A stretch of DNA of 43,152 nucleotides from Prolixibacteraceae bacterium (lineage in GTDB: Bacteria; Bacteroidota; Bacteroidia; Bacteroidales; Prolixibacteraceae). Position 1 is the stretch's first letter, and the number at the start of each line of letters is the position of its first letter. This document shows positions 18,093 to 26,449 of this stretch, piece by piece. A program made the position numbers and the translations under genes. The notes below the pieces were generated by a model. It saw only the letters and a program-made list of their open reading frames with translations. It made no database searches and had not been told where the DNA came from. The stretch covers positions 1 through 43,152 of the forward strand of contig JARKOX010000291.1 in the NCBI GenBank assembly GCA_029975525.1. The letters run 5' to 3'.

Positions 18093-19253
18093 ATGATGAA
18101 AAAACTTGCAATGTTTGCTATTGCCGGCCTGATCGCCATCAGCGCATTTTCCCAGCCGGCATTCAACGGTTTGGAGATGAACATGGGTAATCTTTACCGT
18201 TTGTCGAATGCCAAAACACGCTCCATCAGTCCCGAGAATTTTACGGGAGAAAAGGGAAAAGGCGGGATGGCCAGACCCGAAGACCAGGACAAACCCAACA
18301 CCGCCAATGCCTCGGGAGCGGCACGCGACCTGGGACAAGGCTGGAAAGTTAATCCCTACATCCGTATTCAGCCCGGTGAAACCTTTACCATGGCCGAGAT
18401 TGAAGGTCCTGGCGCCATGCAGCATATCTGGATGACCCCCACCGGCAACTGGCGTTTTTCCATCCTGCGGATTTACTGGGACGATGAAACCGAACCGTCG
18501 GTGGAGTGCCCCGTGGGCGATTTCTTCGGAGTGGGCTGGGGAGAGTATGCGCCGCTCAACTCGCTGGCGGTTTGCGTTAACCCGGGAAGCGCCTTCAACT
18601 GCTACTGGAACATGCCTTTCCGCAAAAAATGCCGGATTACGATGGAGAACATCAACGACAAGGATCCGATGACGCTGTATTACCAGATAGACTACACCCT
18701 GACCGAAGTGCCGGCCGACGCCGCTTACTTCCACGCCCAGTTCAGGCGTACCAATCCCAATGTTACTTCCGATTATACCATGGTCGACAACATCAGGGGG
18801 AAAGGACATTTTGTGGGCGTTTACATGGCCTGGGGCGTGAACAACAACGGCTGGTGGGGCGAAGGTGAAATCAAATTCTTCATCGATGGCGACACCAAAT
18901 TCCCAACCATCTGCGGAACCGGAACCGAAGACTACTTCTGCGGTTCGTACAATTTTGACCGGGGCGGCCAGTACAAAGAATTTTGCACTCCCTATGCCGG
19001 GCTGCACCAGGTCATCCGTCCCGACGGAACTTACCGGTCGCAGCAGCGGTTCGGACTTTACCGCTGGCATATTATGGATCCTGTGCGGTTTGAAAAGGAG
19101 CTGAAAATTACCATCCAGGACCTGGGGTGGCGCCATGGCGGCCGCTACCTGCCCCAGCAGTCGGATATCGCCTCGGTCTGTTTCTGGTACCAGGCCGACC
19201 CGCATGCCAAATTTCCGAAATTGCCCGGCTGGCAGCAGCTCGAGGTGAACTGA
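18093..19253 (+). CDS. DUF2961 family protein (glycoside hydrolase family 172)
   Basis: The protein has 386 residues, with a signal peptide to about residue 21. The body matches DUF2961: WKVNPYIRIQPGETFTMAEI, GAMQHIWMTP, the VGDFFGVGWGEY segment, and the strongly conserved WWGEGEIKFFIDGD (about 254-267) followed by ICGTGTEDYFCGSYNF (about 273-288). Glutamates in these last two segments (E257/E259 and E279) are candidate catalytic residues by analogy with GH172. Characterised GH172 enzymes act on alpha-D-fructofuranosides or alpha-D-arabinofuranosides and work as multimers. It lies between LacI and a lipoprotein/permease pair, suggesting release of a sugar that the permease imports. Confidence 0.88.
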   Translation: MMKKLAMFAIAGLIAISAFSQPAFNGLEMNMGNLYRLSNAKTRSISPENFTGEKGKGGMARPEDQDKPNTANASGAARDLGQGWKVNPYIRIQPGETFTMAEIEGPGAMQHIWMTPTGNWRFSILRIYWDDETEPSVECPVGDFFGVGWGEYAPLNSLAVCVNPGSAFNCYWNMPFRKKCRITMENINDKDPMTLYYQIDYTLTEVPADAAYFHAQFRRTNPNVTSDYTMVDNIRGKGHFVGVYMAWGVNNNGWWGEGEIKFFIDGDTKFPTICGTGTEDYFCGSYNFDRGGQYKEFCTPYAGLHQVIRPDGTYRSQQRFGLYRWHIMDPVRFEKELKITIQDLGWRHGGRYLPQQSDIASVCFWYQADPHAKFPKLPGWQQLEVN

Positions 19254-19274
19254 CATCTTCCTAAATTGACGAAA

Positions 19275-20513
19275 ATGCAAAACAGGATGTTTTTTATCTG
19301 GGCCGTTGTTATCGGCCTGGCAGGATGTTCGCCATCCGGCCGGCAAAATCCAAAGGTGGATCGAAGCCAGCTTCCGCAGGGAACTTACGGTTATGATCTG
19401 GCCTTTCTGGAGGCGCACCGGATTGGGGTGATCGAACTGCGCGACGAGGCTACCGGCGCCAGTGTGGCGGTCTGTCCGGCATTGCAGGGGCGGGTAATGA
19501 CCAGTTCGGCCGGCGGCGACAACGGAATAAGTTTCGGCTGGATCAACTACAAACTGATTGAGTCGGGGAAAGTAAGTCCCCAGTTTAATCCTTACGGCGG
19601 CGAAGAGCGATTTTGGCTGGGCCCCGAGGGGGGACCGTTTTCCATCTATTTTGAAAAAGGGAAAGAGCAGGTTTTTGAAAATTGGGTGGTTCCCCCGGTG
19701 CTCGACACCGAAAGTTACGAGGTTAAAGAGAGCGCCTCCCGCAGCGTGCTGTTCACCAAAAATACAACCCTGCAAAATGCTTCGGGAACCGAATTTCAGG
19801 TGGGCATCGAACGTAAAGTTTCGATGCTGTCGCGCGATACGCTGCCGACGCTGTTCGGAGTTCCCTTTCCCGCTTCGCTCGAAGTGGTCGCCTACCAAAC
19901 CGACAACCGCATCAGCAACCGGGGCGAAGCTGCCTGGACCCAAACGGGAGGCCTGCTCTCCGTCTGGCTACTCTGTATGTTTAATCCTTCGCCGGCAACC
20001 ACTGTGTTTATCCCTTACCGCGCAGCGGGCGAAGGGGTTGTGGTGAATGACGACTACTTCGGGAAGGTGCCTTCCAACAGGCTTATTGCCGAAAACGGGA
20101 CCATCTTTTTCCGGATCGATGGAAAATTTCGCAGCAAAATCGGGCTGCCGCCCCAACGGGCCCAAGCCCTGTGCGGAAGCTACGATTCGGAGCAGAAAGT
20201 GCTGACCCTGCTGTGGTGCTCTCTCCCGGCCGAACCCAAACCGTATGTGAATTCGAAGTGGGGAGATCAGGACAACCCGTTTGCCGGCGATGTGATCAAC
20301 TCGTACAACGACGGGCCGGTTGCCGATGGTTCGGTGATGGGGCCTTTTTATGAGATTGAAACTTCGTCGCCGGGCGCCGAACTGCAGCCCGGTGAATCGT
20401 TGACCCATACCCAGCGGGTGGTCCACCTCCATGGCGACGAAGCAGAACTGGCCCCGATTGTCCGGGAACTTTTTAACCTCAACCTCAGCGAAATTGCTGC
20501 CAAATTCCAATAA
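19275..20513 (+). CDS. DUF6786-like lipoprotein of unknown function
   Basis: From ATG 19275 the protein has 412 residues. An in-frame TTG at 19266 would only add MTK, so the ATG is chosen. The lipobox is LAGC (C18), so it is probably anchored to the periplasmic face or the outer membrane. The mature part is rich in beta strands (SVAVCPALQGRVMTSSAGG, NPYGGEERFWLGPEGG, WVVPPVLDTESYEV) and resembles a family annotated as DUF6786 in Bacteroidota. I recall no known activity. The aldose-epimerase-like look (PALQGRV, GGEERFWLGPEGG) suggests a sugar-binding or mutarotase-like fold, but that is inference. It is 21 nt after GH172 and 11 nt before the permease. Confidence 0.75.
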   Translation: MQNRMFFIWAVVIGLAGCSPSGRQNPKVDRSQLPQGTYGYDLAFLEAHRIGVIELRDEATGASVAVCPALQGRVMTSSAGGDNGISFGWINYKLIESGKVSPQFNPYGGEERFWLGPEGGPFSIYFEKGKEQVFENWVVPPVLDTESYEVKESASRSVLFTKNTTLQNASGTEFQVGIERKVSMLSRDTLPTLFGVPFPASLEVVAYQTDNRISNRGEAAWTQTGGLLSVWLLCMFNPSPATTVFIPYRAAGEGVVVNDDYFGKVPSNRLIAENGTIFFRIDGKFRSKIGLPPQRAQALCGSYDSEQKVLTLLWCSLPAEPKPYVNSKWGDQDNPFAGDVINSYNDGPVADGSVMGPFYEIETSSPGAELQPGESLTHTQRVVHLHGDEAELAPIVRELFNLNLSEIAAKFQ

Positions 20514-20524
20514 CCTGTTGAACA

Positions 20525-21943
20525 ATGGAAAATCACCGTATTATCCCGAAAGGCATTTTGCTGCCGTTTATCCTGCTCACCTCCCTCTTTTTTGCGTGGG
20601 CCGTTCCCAATAACCTGACCGACACCATGCTGGCTGCTTTTAAGCGGATCATGAGCCTGACCGACTCCAAAACCGCCTGGATCCAGGTGGCCTGTTACCT
20701 GTTTGGATACGGCTGTTTTGCCATTCCGGCGGCCCTGTTCATCAAACGGTACACCTACAAGTCGGGCGTTATGCTTGGCATTGGGATGTATGCGCTCGGA
20801 ACCTTTTTGTTTTACCCGGCCATGCTCATGTCGGGGGTCAATATCGACATCAGTTTTATGATGTTTTTGCTGGCAATTGTCGTGCTTTTTGCCGGGCTCT
20901 CTATTCTCGAAACGGCCACCAATTCCTATGTGTGTGCCATTGGCCCGGAGCAGACTGCCACGCAGCGGTTAAACTTTGCGCAGTCGTTTAACCCGTTTGG
21001 CGCGATCACCGGCGTGGTGGTCAGCCAGGTGTTTATCCTGTCGCAGCTGAATACCCTGAGTGCCGCCGAAAGGGCTGCCCTGCCTCCCGAACAGCTGACG
21101 CTGATCCAGACCAGGGAGCTGAATGCCGTCACCATGACCTATATGACCATCGGCCTGATTATGGTGGGATTGTTGCTGGCAATCTATTTTACCCGGATGC
21201 CTGCGCTGAAGGAGGATGACAAAAGACTCGACCTGGGCGGGACCTTCCGTCGCCTGCTGAAGAACCGGAATTACGTGTGGGCGGTGATGGCCCAGTTTTT
21301 TTATGTGGGCGCCCAAATTGCGGTCTGGTCGTTTATCATCCGGTATGTGATGCAGCAACTGCAGCTGGATGCAGCTGTTGCCCAACTGGGCGAAAATGCT
21401 TCGTCAGCCGATATCGTTTCAAAACTTCGCGGGATGGAGCCCCTGGCTGCCGGTTTTTACAACCTCAGTGAGTGGGTCGGGCTGGATGCCTTGCTGCCGC
21501 GAACTGCTGAACAGGCTGCCGCAACCTATTATATTATTTCGCTGGTGTTGTTTGTCCTGGCGCGGTTCGCCTGCACCGGGCTGATGCGATTTTTTAAACC
21601 GCGTCACCTGTTGTCGGCCCTGGCGCTGCTGGCCGTGGTTTGCTGCCTGGTAACCATTTATGGGCAGGGGGCGCTTGGCGTTTATGCCCTGATCGGAATA
21701 ACCGGCTGTATGTCGCTGATGTTTCCCACGATCTACGGATTGGGGATTGCCGGGTTGGGCGAAGATACCAAAATGGGCGGGGCCGGAATGGTGATGGCCA
21801 TCGCCGGCGCAGCTGTTTTGACCCAAATTCAGGGAATTGTTTCAGATCAGGTCGGAAGTATTGAACTGGCCTACTGGGTACCTGCCGTTGCCTTTATGGT
21901 GGTGGGTTACTATGGTGCGGTGATTTGCCGCAAATCTTTCTGA
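20525..21943 (+). CDS. FucP-like MFS sugar:proton symporter
   Basis: This 472-residue inner-membrane protein has about 12 membrane segments and belongs to the FucP family. The first helix carries FFAWAVPNNLTDTMLAAF, with D33 matching the proton-relay aspartate of FucP. ETATNSYVCAIGP contains E129, matching the second essential acidic residue. LNFAQSFNPFGAITG is another family hallmark. E. coli FucP carries L-fucose and also its structural analogue D-arabinose; relatives carry glucose or galactose. It is the last gene of the LacI operon and ends before a hairpin shared with the convergent fucosidase gene. The transported sugar is inferred, not shown. Confidence 0.88.
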   Translation: MENHRIIPKGILLPFILLTSLFFAWAVPNNLTDTMLAAFKRIMSLTDSKTAWIQVACYLFGYGCFAIPAALFIKRYTYKSGVMLGIGMYALGTFLFYPAMLMSGVNIDISFMMFLLAIVVLFAGLSILETATNSYVCAIGPEQTATQRLNFAQSFNPFGAITGVVVSQVFILSQLNTLSAAERAALPPEQLTLIQTRELNAVTMTYMTIGLIMVGLLLAIYFTRMPALKEDDKRLDLGGTFRRLLKNRNYVWAVMAQFFYVGAQIAVWSFIIRYVMQQLQLDAAVAQLGENASSADIVSKLRGMEPLAAGFYNLSEWVGLDALLPRTAEQAAATYYIISLVLFVLARFACTGLMRFFKPRHLLSALALLAVVCCLVTIYGQGALGVYALIGITGCMSLMFPTIYGLGIAGLGEDTKMGGAGMVMAIAGAAVLTQIQGIVSDQVGSIELAYWVPAVAFMVVGYYGAVICRKSF

Positions 21944-21973
21944 AAGAATAATATTGCAGCGCGCTGAAACCCA

Positions 21974-22008
21974 AAAGAGACGGACCTGGCAAAGTGCTCC
22001 GTCTCTTT
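21974..22008. terminator. Bidirectional terminator between permease and fucosidase
   Basis: An 11-bp stem pairs AAAGAGACGGA (21974-21984) with TCCGTCTCTTT (21998-22008) around a 13-nt loop. Flanking A and T runs allow function in both directions. Confidence 0.8.
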
Positions 22009-22061
22009 CGGTTTTGACAGCCGGACAAACGGCTGCGTCTAAAAACCGGCGTATTGGGTAA

Positions 22062-23852
22062 TTACCGGACCGGAAAGATGCGGACCGATTCAAGGCTGGA
22101 GGTATCGGGATCTCCTTCAGCCAGCGAAACACGGAGGGTGTGCTGACCTCCGGTTTTGAATTCCAGAATCCCCATTGGATAGTCCCGGTATTTTTCAGTG
22201 GCAGCCTGTTGATTTTGTACCACCACCCCTTCGTCGGTCGAAATGTTCCAGACCAGCCGCTCTTTCCCCTTGTAACAAAGTTCGACGTAGTAGTAGCCCG
22301 GTTCTAGGACATTGATTGTCCAGCCGGCCCAACTGCCTTCACCCCATTTGCTGATCTGGGTAACATGTTTCCATTCGCCAAACTTTTCCATCCAGTTGAC
22401 GGCTTTGCGTTCGGCGCCGTTTACCTCGGCAAATACCGTCAGCAGGCGGGTTTCGGTATTGGGCGCCAGCCCCGGAGTGGGTTCCACATCGGCCGGTTGC
22501 AGGCTGCTTTGGAAGGTCAGTTCGATAACCGATGCCGGGGTGTCGGCTGGGCGGAAGGGAACCTGGAAGATGGTCCATCCCTGTTTTTGTTCAAAAGAGA
22601 TCTTCTGGGAACGAGATCCATTCAGCAGCCTGGCTGTGACGATCTCTTTTGTCAGTCCGGGCAGGTGTAATTTCCCGTCTCGGGGCCAGTCGAAAACGGA
22701 AAGGTAGACCGATTTTCCCTGGGTGGTGATGTCGCCCCAGGGCATGGCCCGTCCCCACGGGGAACTTCCGGCGGCATACACGACCTGCGGGTATTTGCGG
22801 AGCCAGGCTCCGGCATCACGCAGGAATTGTGCTCCGATGGCAGGGATTTGTCCCGTCCCGTCGGGGCCGACGTTGAAGAGGTAGGTGCCGCCGCGGGCTA
22901 CGGTGGAGACGAGTCGGTTCAGGATCTCTTTCGGGCTTTTGAAGTTGTTGTCGTACCAGGCATACGACCACGAATCGTTGTTGGTGTCGCAGGTTTCCCA
23001 CAATCCGGGGATATTTTCCGGCGGGACCTCCATGTCGCCTTTGCTGGCGTAGTCGCCCATGCCGTGCCCCACCCGGCTGCAAAGCATGGCGTTGGGTTGT
23101 AACTCCCTGACCACTTCAACCAGCTTGGTCACCAGCTCCTTTTCCATATTGCCGGGGGTGTCGAACCATACAAAATCGATGGGGCCGTAATTGCTGCAGA
23201 TCTCTTTCACCTGTGGCAGGCATTTCCGGTAGAAATAGTCTTCGAACGTTGCCGGGGTTCCGTCGGCATTTGTTTTCGGGCCTCCCGTGCCGCCCGGGGC
23301 AGTCCAGTCCTGGTTGTGCGAATAGTAAAAGCCGAAGCCCAGTCCCAGCTCGCGGCAGGCTGCCGCCAGCTCTTTCATCGGGTCGCGGGCAAATGGAGTC
23401 GCCTCGACAATATTGAAAGGATCGGCTTTTGAGCCGAACATGGCAAATCCTTCGTGGTGCTTGCTGGTGATGATGATGTAGCGCATTCCGGCATCTTTGG
23501 CCAGCCGGGCAATCTCCCGGGCATCGAAGTTGACGGGATTGAATTCACGGGCTACGGCCTGGTAGTCGCCCGCCGGAATGTTGGCCATTCGCCGGTTCAT
23601 AATCCATTCGCCAATGCCGTAGTAGGTTTTTCCCTGCCATTTTCCGCCCAAATGGGAGAAGAGCCCCCAATGGATAAACATGCCGAAGTTGCCTTCGTCA
23701 AAAAGTTTTCCGCGGCCGGCTTTCAGCGCATCAACCGATACTGCCGATTCGCCCCACATTTCGTTCATTGCCGGGGTTTGTGACCATCCCGGGGGAGTCA
23801 GAAAGATTAGAAGAATGACAGCAATAACGAGCTGCCGGATGTTTTTTATCAT
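22062..23852 (-). CDS. Alpha-L-fucosidase, GH29, with C-terminal accessory domain
   Basis: This 596-residue secreted enzyme has a signal peptide to about residue 25 (GWSQ). The GH29 barrel shows FGMFIHWGLFSHLGG, TSKHHEGFAMF (HH at 132-133) and the nucleophile D231 in FVWFDTPGN. E286 in GLWETCDTNNDSW is the candidate acid/base. A beta-sandwich follows, and an additional C-terminal module (about 470-596, WKHVTQISKWGEGSWAGW) resembles a carbohydrate-binding or DUF5077-type domain. It would release alpha-L-fucose from glycans. It lies 25 nt downstream of an AlbA_2 gene on the same strand and converges on the FucP-like permease gene, a likely importer of its product. Confidence 0.94.
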   Translation of the reverse strand: MIKNIRQLVIAVILLIFLTPPGWSQTPAMNEMWGESAVSVDALKAGRGKLFDEGNFGMFIHWGLFSHLGGKWQGKTYYGIGEWIMNRRMANIPAGDYQAVAREFNPVNFDAREIARLAKDAGMRYIIITSKHHEGFAMFGSKADPFNIVEATPFARDPMKELAAACRELGLGFGFYYSHNQDWTAPGGTGGPKTNADGTPATFEDYFYRKCLPQVKEICSNYGPIDFVWFDTPGNMEKELVTKLVEVVRELQPNAMLCSRVGHGMGDYASKGDMEVPPENIPGLWETCDTNNDSWSYAWYDNNFKSPKEILNRLVSTVARGGTYLFNVGPDGTGQIPAIGAQFLRDAGAWLRKYPQVVYAAGSSPWGRAMPWGDITTQGKSVYLSVFDWPRDGKLHLPGLTKEIVTARLLNGSRSQKISFEQKQGWTIFQVPFRPADTPASVIELTFQSSLQPADVEPTPGLAPNTETRLLTVFAEVNGAERKAVNWMEKFGEWKHVTQISKWGEGSWAGWTINVLEPGYYYVELCYKGKERLVWNISTDEGVVVQNQQAATEKYRDYPMGILEFKTGGQHTLRVSLAEGDPDTSSLESVRIFPVR

Positions 23853-23877
23853 ATTGGTTTGGTTTTAAAATATTCGG

Positions 23878-24561
23878 TCAGGGCAACGGTTGCTGGCCGG
23901 CGGGCCGGTGTTCCCAGCTTTCGCGGTCAAAATCTTCATTGAGTTGGTAAAGGATGTAGTCGTCTGCAAATACAGGTTTCAGAATGCCGAGTACGATAAA
24001 GTCGGAGAGGAGCTGTTCGGCTTTCCGGTAAGGTATGCAGGCTTTGCGGGCGAAGGCTGAAAGCGAGATGGTCGGGTTTTGTTCGAGATAATCGAGCAGG
24101 AACTTTTCATCGTCCGAAAAGTGGACCAAAACCCCCTGCCGGCTTTTCTCCTTTCGCCAAACCTCGATGAGCACTTTGTTGGCCAGCCGGTTTTCGTCGT
24201 TGTGGCGGATGTAAGCCAGCCATTTGCCGCTGTCGTCTTTGGCAAAGTGGGGTTTTTCGGTGCTGGGGGCAACGATGATCTGCAAAACGGTTTTCCCCTC
24301 GGCTTTCCACTCCCGTGTGGTGAACGGGATGGGCGGTTTGCTGTAGATGCGGGCGGCCGCTTCGGCCATGTAGTACTCCTCTTCCGACTGGATACCCACG
24401 ATGTGCCCGTTGTCTTTTACCCCGATGAGCAGGCTGCCCCCGTCGGTGTTGGCAAAGGCCACCAGCGACCGCGCAATTTTTTTCGAGTCGTTGATGCAGT
24501 ATTTAAAATCCTGCCGCTGGTGCTCCCCCTCCTGAATCAGTTTTTGCAGATAAGAAATCAC
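23878..24561 (-). CDS. AlbA_2 (Schlafen-like) domain protein with winged helix
   Basis: The protein has 227 residues and starts at GTG 24561. The N-terminal half is an AlbA_2 domain (EGEHQRQDFKYCINDSKKIA, then LVAFANTDGGSLLIGVKDNG and GIQSEEEYY), often described as a putative DNA-binding or divergent ATP-binding domain. The C-terminal half (about 145-205) looks like a winged helix (SLSAFARKACIPYRKAEQLL). The role is probably regulatory; targets are unknown. It starts 12 nt after the U32 gene, so the two are surely cotranscribed. The N-terminal position of the AlbA_2 domain is normal, but the usual long ATPase-like C-terminal extension is absent. Confidence 0.8.
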   Translation of the reverse strand: MISYLQKLIQEGEHQRQDFKYCINDSKKIARSLVAFANTDGGSLLIGVKDNGHIVGIQSEEEYYMAEAAARIYSKPPIPFTTREWKAEGKTVLQIIVAPSTEKPHFAKDDSGKWLAYIRHNDENRLANKVLIEVWRKEKSRQGVLVHFSDDEKFLLDYLEQNPTISLSAFARKACIPYRKAEQLLSDFIVLGILKPVFADDYILYQLNEDFDRESWEHRPAGQQPLP

Positions 24562-24573
24562 AGTCTATCAGAG

Positions 24574-26406
24574 TTAGTCGTAATAAAGGTTCATCCGGCA
24601 ACTTTGACAATCGAAGCCGAGCCGGTATTTACGAAGCCCGTCGCTCAGGAAAAAAGGTTCGCGGAAATGGTTGGATTGTCCGGTCTTTTCTTTCGGACAG
24701 AATCCCAGCTGGTATTTCAGGCAGTGTTTCATGGTCATCAGTTGTTTGCCGGAATACTCCCGGCTTATTTCAAGGGCTGCTTCGGAGACGGTGGCCTGGT
24801 GACGCTGGTAAAATTGCCGGGCCAGCCGGTTTGCAACATTTCCCCGGTAGTCGACTGCGGTTTCCGGGAAAGGTTCCTGGTTTTTCTCGAAAAATACGGT
24901 TTTTCGCGGATGATGTACCTGCCGGTGGCGGGCAAAGTTTTCGAGGAAGCTGCGCCGGAGCTGGTTGATTACCGAAGCCGGAAGAAACAACGGGGTCTGC
25001 CACAGCAGGTTGACCGAACGGATTTCGAAAGGCGATTCACCGGTTTTCTGAAGTTGGGTTTTCAGGGTTTCCGCCGCCCGTTCCGGTTTTTCGGCAGCTG
25101 TTTTTTCCAACGGAAATTCCTGGCTGAACTCCTGCCCCGCTTCGTCACGGCCAGCCAGCAGCAGGCCGGCGTCACACTCCTGTACCTCCAGCGTAAGCCC
25201 GATTTTTCGGATGGTACGGCTTTTTTTCAGGGTTTCAAAAAACTGATGGTCGTAATTTCTGAAAAGTGGTGTGCCGGGCGGAATGGTGCGCGCTTCGGCC
25301 AACACCAGGCTGGAGCCGGCGGCCACGTTTACTTTGCAACCCTGCAGGGTTCCGTCGGCGGCAAAAAAGGCCAGTCCGTCGTTGTTGTGCAGTTCGCAGG
25401 TGGTTTTTACCCGCAGGTTCCGGCCATCCGAGGAGAGGACCGTCCCCACCGGCTCGCCGGTTGATTTGGAGGTTCCGAAGCTGCTGATGTTTTGGCTGCG
25501 GCCGTGCAGGAAATAGTTGCTGCTGCCGCGCGAAAATGTTTTGGCCGGATCGGGGGTGAAATCAAAATACACGGTTCCCGACGACGCTTTCCGGAAGCCG
25601 GGTTTCCCTTCCAGCATGGCATCGATCCGCTGCCGGTACCAGGCCGTTGTGTTTTTCAGATAGTTGTCGTCTTTTAGCCGCCCTTCGATTTTAAAGCTGG
25701 AAATACCCGCCAGCGCCAGCTCTTCCAGGTGATCCGACAGGTCGAGGTCTTTCAGCGACAGCAGGTGCTGGTTTCGGACCACCACCCGGCCGTCGGCATC
25801 CAGCAGGTCGTAGGTTTTGCGGCAAGGCTGGGCGCAAACCCCGCGGTTGCCGCTGCGTCCGCCCGCCGACTGGCTCAGGTAGCACTGGCCGCTCATGCTC
25901 ACGCACAATGCACCATGCACAAAACTCTCCAGTTCGACGGTCGTCACTTTACTGATCTCCCTGATCTGTTCGAGGGTGAGTTCACGGGCCAGGATCACCC
26001 GGCTGAACCCTACTTTTTCGAGAAACCGGATTTTGACCGGATCGTAATTGTTGGTTTGGGTGCTGGCATGCAGTTCAATGGGCGGCAGGCCGGCTTCGAG
26101 CAACCCCATGTCCTGGATGATGAGGGCGTCGGCGCCGGCTTCGTACAGCTGGTGGATGAGCCGCACGGCCTCTTCCAGCTCGTCGTCGAACAGGATGGTG
26201 TTGAAAGCGATAAAAACCCGCGCATGGTAAAGGTGTGCGTGGCTGATCAGCCGTCCGATGTCGGCAATGGAGTTGCCCACGGCAGCCCGGGCGCCAAATT
26301 TCGGCGCCCCGATATAAACGGCGTCGGCGCCGTAGTTGATGGCCGTAATTCCCGCATCGGCAGTGCGTGCGGGCGCCAGTAATTCGATTGAACCGGTTGT
26401 TCTCAA
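24574..26406 (-). CDS. U32 family protein, RlhA/TrhP-like RNA hydroxylation factor
   Basis: The 610-residue protein starts at TTG 26406; the frame is closed by TGA just upstream and contains no ATG before the conserved IELLAPA segment. The TIM-barrel-like N-terminal domain has the U32 signature ELESFVHGALCVSMSGQCYL (158-177) with C168 and C175, followed by C191 and C195 (GVCAQPCRKTY). These four Cys probably bind an iron-sulfur cluster. The C-terminal half corresponds to the DUF3656-type extension of long U32 proteins. The family was first called a collagenase-like peptidase; E. coli members are now known to hydroxylate a cytidine in 23S rRNA (RlhA) or uridine in tRNA (TrhP). Which RNA this one modifies is unclear. 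Confidence 0.9.
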   Translation of the reverse strand: MRTTGSIELLAPARTADAGITAINYGADAVYIGAPKFGARAAVGNSIADIGRLISHAHLYHARVFIAFNTILFDDELEEAVRLIHQLYEAGADALIIQDMGLLEAGLPPIELHASTQTNNYDPVKIRFLEKVGFSRVILARELTLEQIREISKVTTVELESFVHGALCVSMSGQCYLSQSAGGRSGNRGVCAQPCRKTYDLLDADGRVVVRNQHLLSLKDLDLSDHLEELALAGISSFKIEGRLKDDNYLKNTTAWYRQRIDAMLEGKPGFRKASSGTVYFDFTPDPAKTFSRGSSNYFLHGRSQNISSFGTSKSTGEPVGTVLSSDGRNLRVKTTCELHNNDGLAFFAADGTLQGCKVNVAAGSSLVLAEARTIPPGTPLFRNYDHQFFETLKKSRTIRKIGLTLEVQECDAGLLLAGRDEAGQEFSQEFPLEKTAAEKPERAAETLKTQLQKTGESPFEIRSVNLLWQTPLFLPASVINQLRRSFLENFARHRQVHHPRKTVFFEKNQEPFPETAVDYRGNVANRLARQFYQRHQATVSEAALEISREYSGKQLMTMKHCLKYQLGFCPKEKTGQSNHFREPFFLSDGLRKYRLGFDCQSCRMNLYYD

Positions 26407-26449
26407 CTTTTTTGTTTTAAGTCAGATTTCCTCAGAAATCACAGGTTGA

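Noticed and set aside
17739-19943. A 734-codon open frame on the minus strand
   Set aside because: It lies opposite LacI, GH172 and the lipoprotein genes, all of which have clear family motifs. Its translation shows no recognisable domain; it results from codon bias.
24079-25464. A 461-codon plus-strand frame
   Set aside because: It is antisense to the AlbA_2 and U32 genes and has no recognisable motif.
26425-26440. GATTTC-CTCA-GAAATC hairpin between the VIT1 and U32 genes
   Set aside because: Only six pairs and no T run on the transcribed strand; too weak to call a terminator inside a closely spaced gene run.
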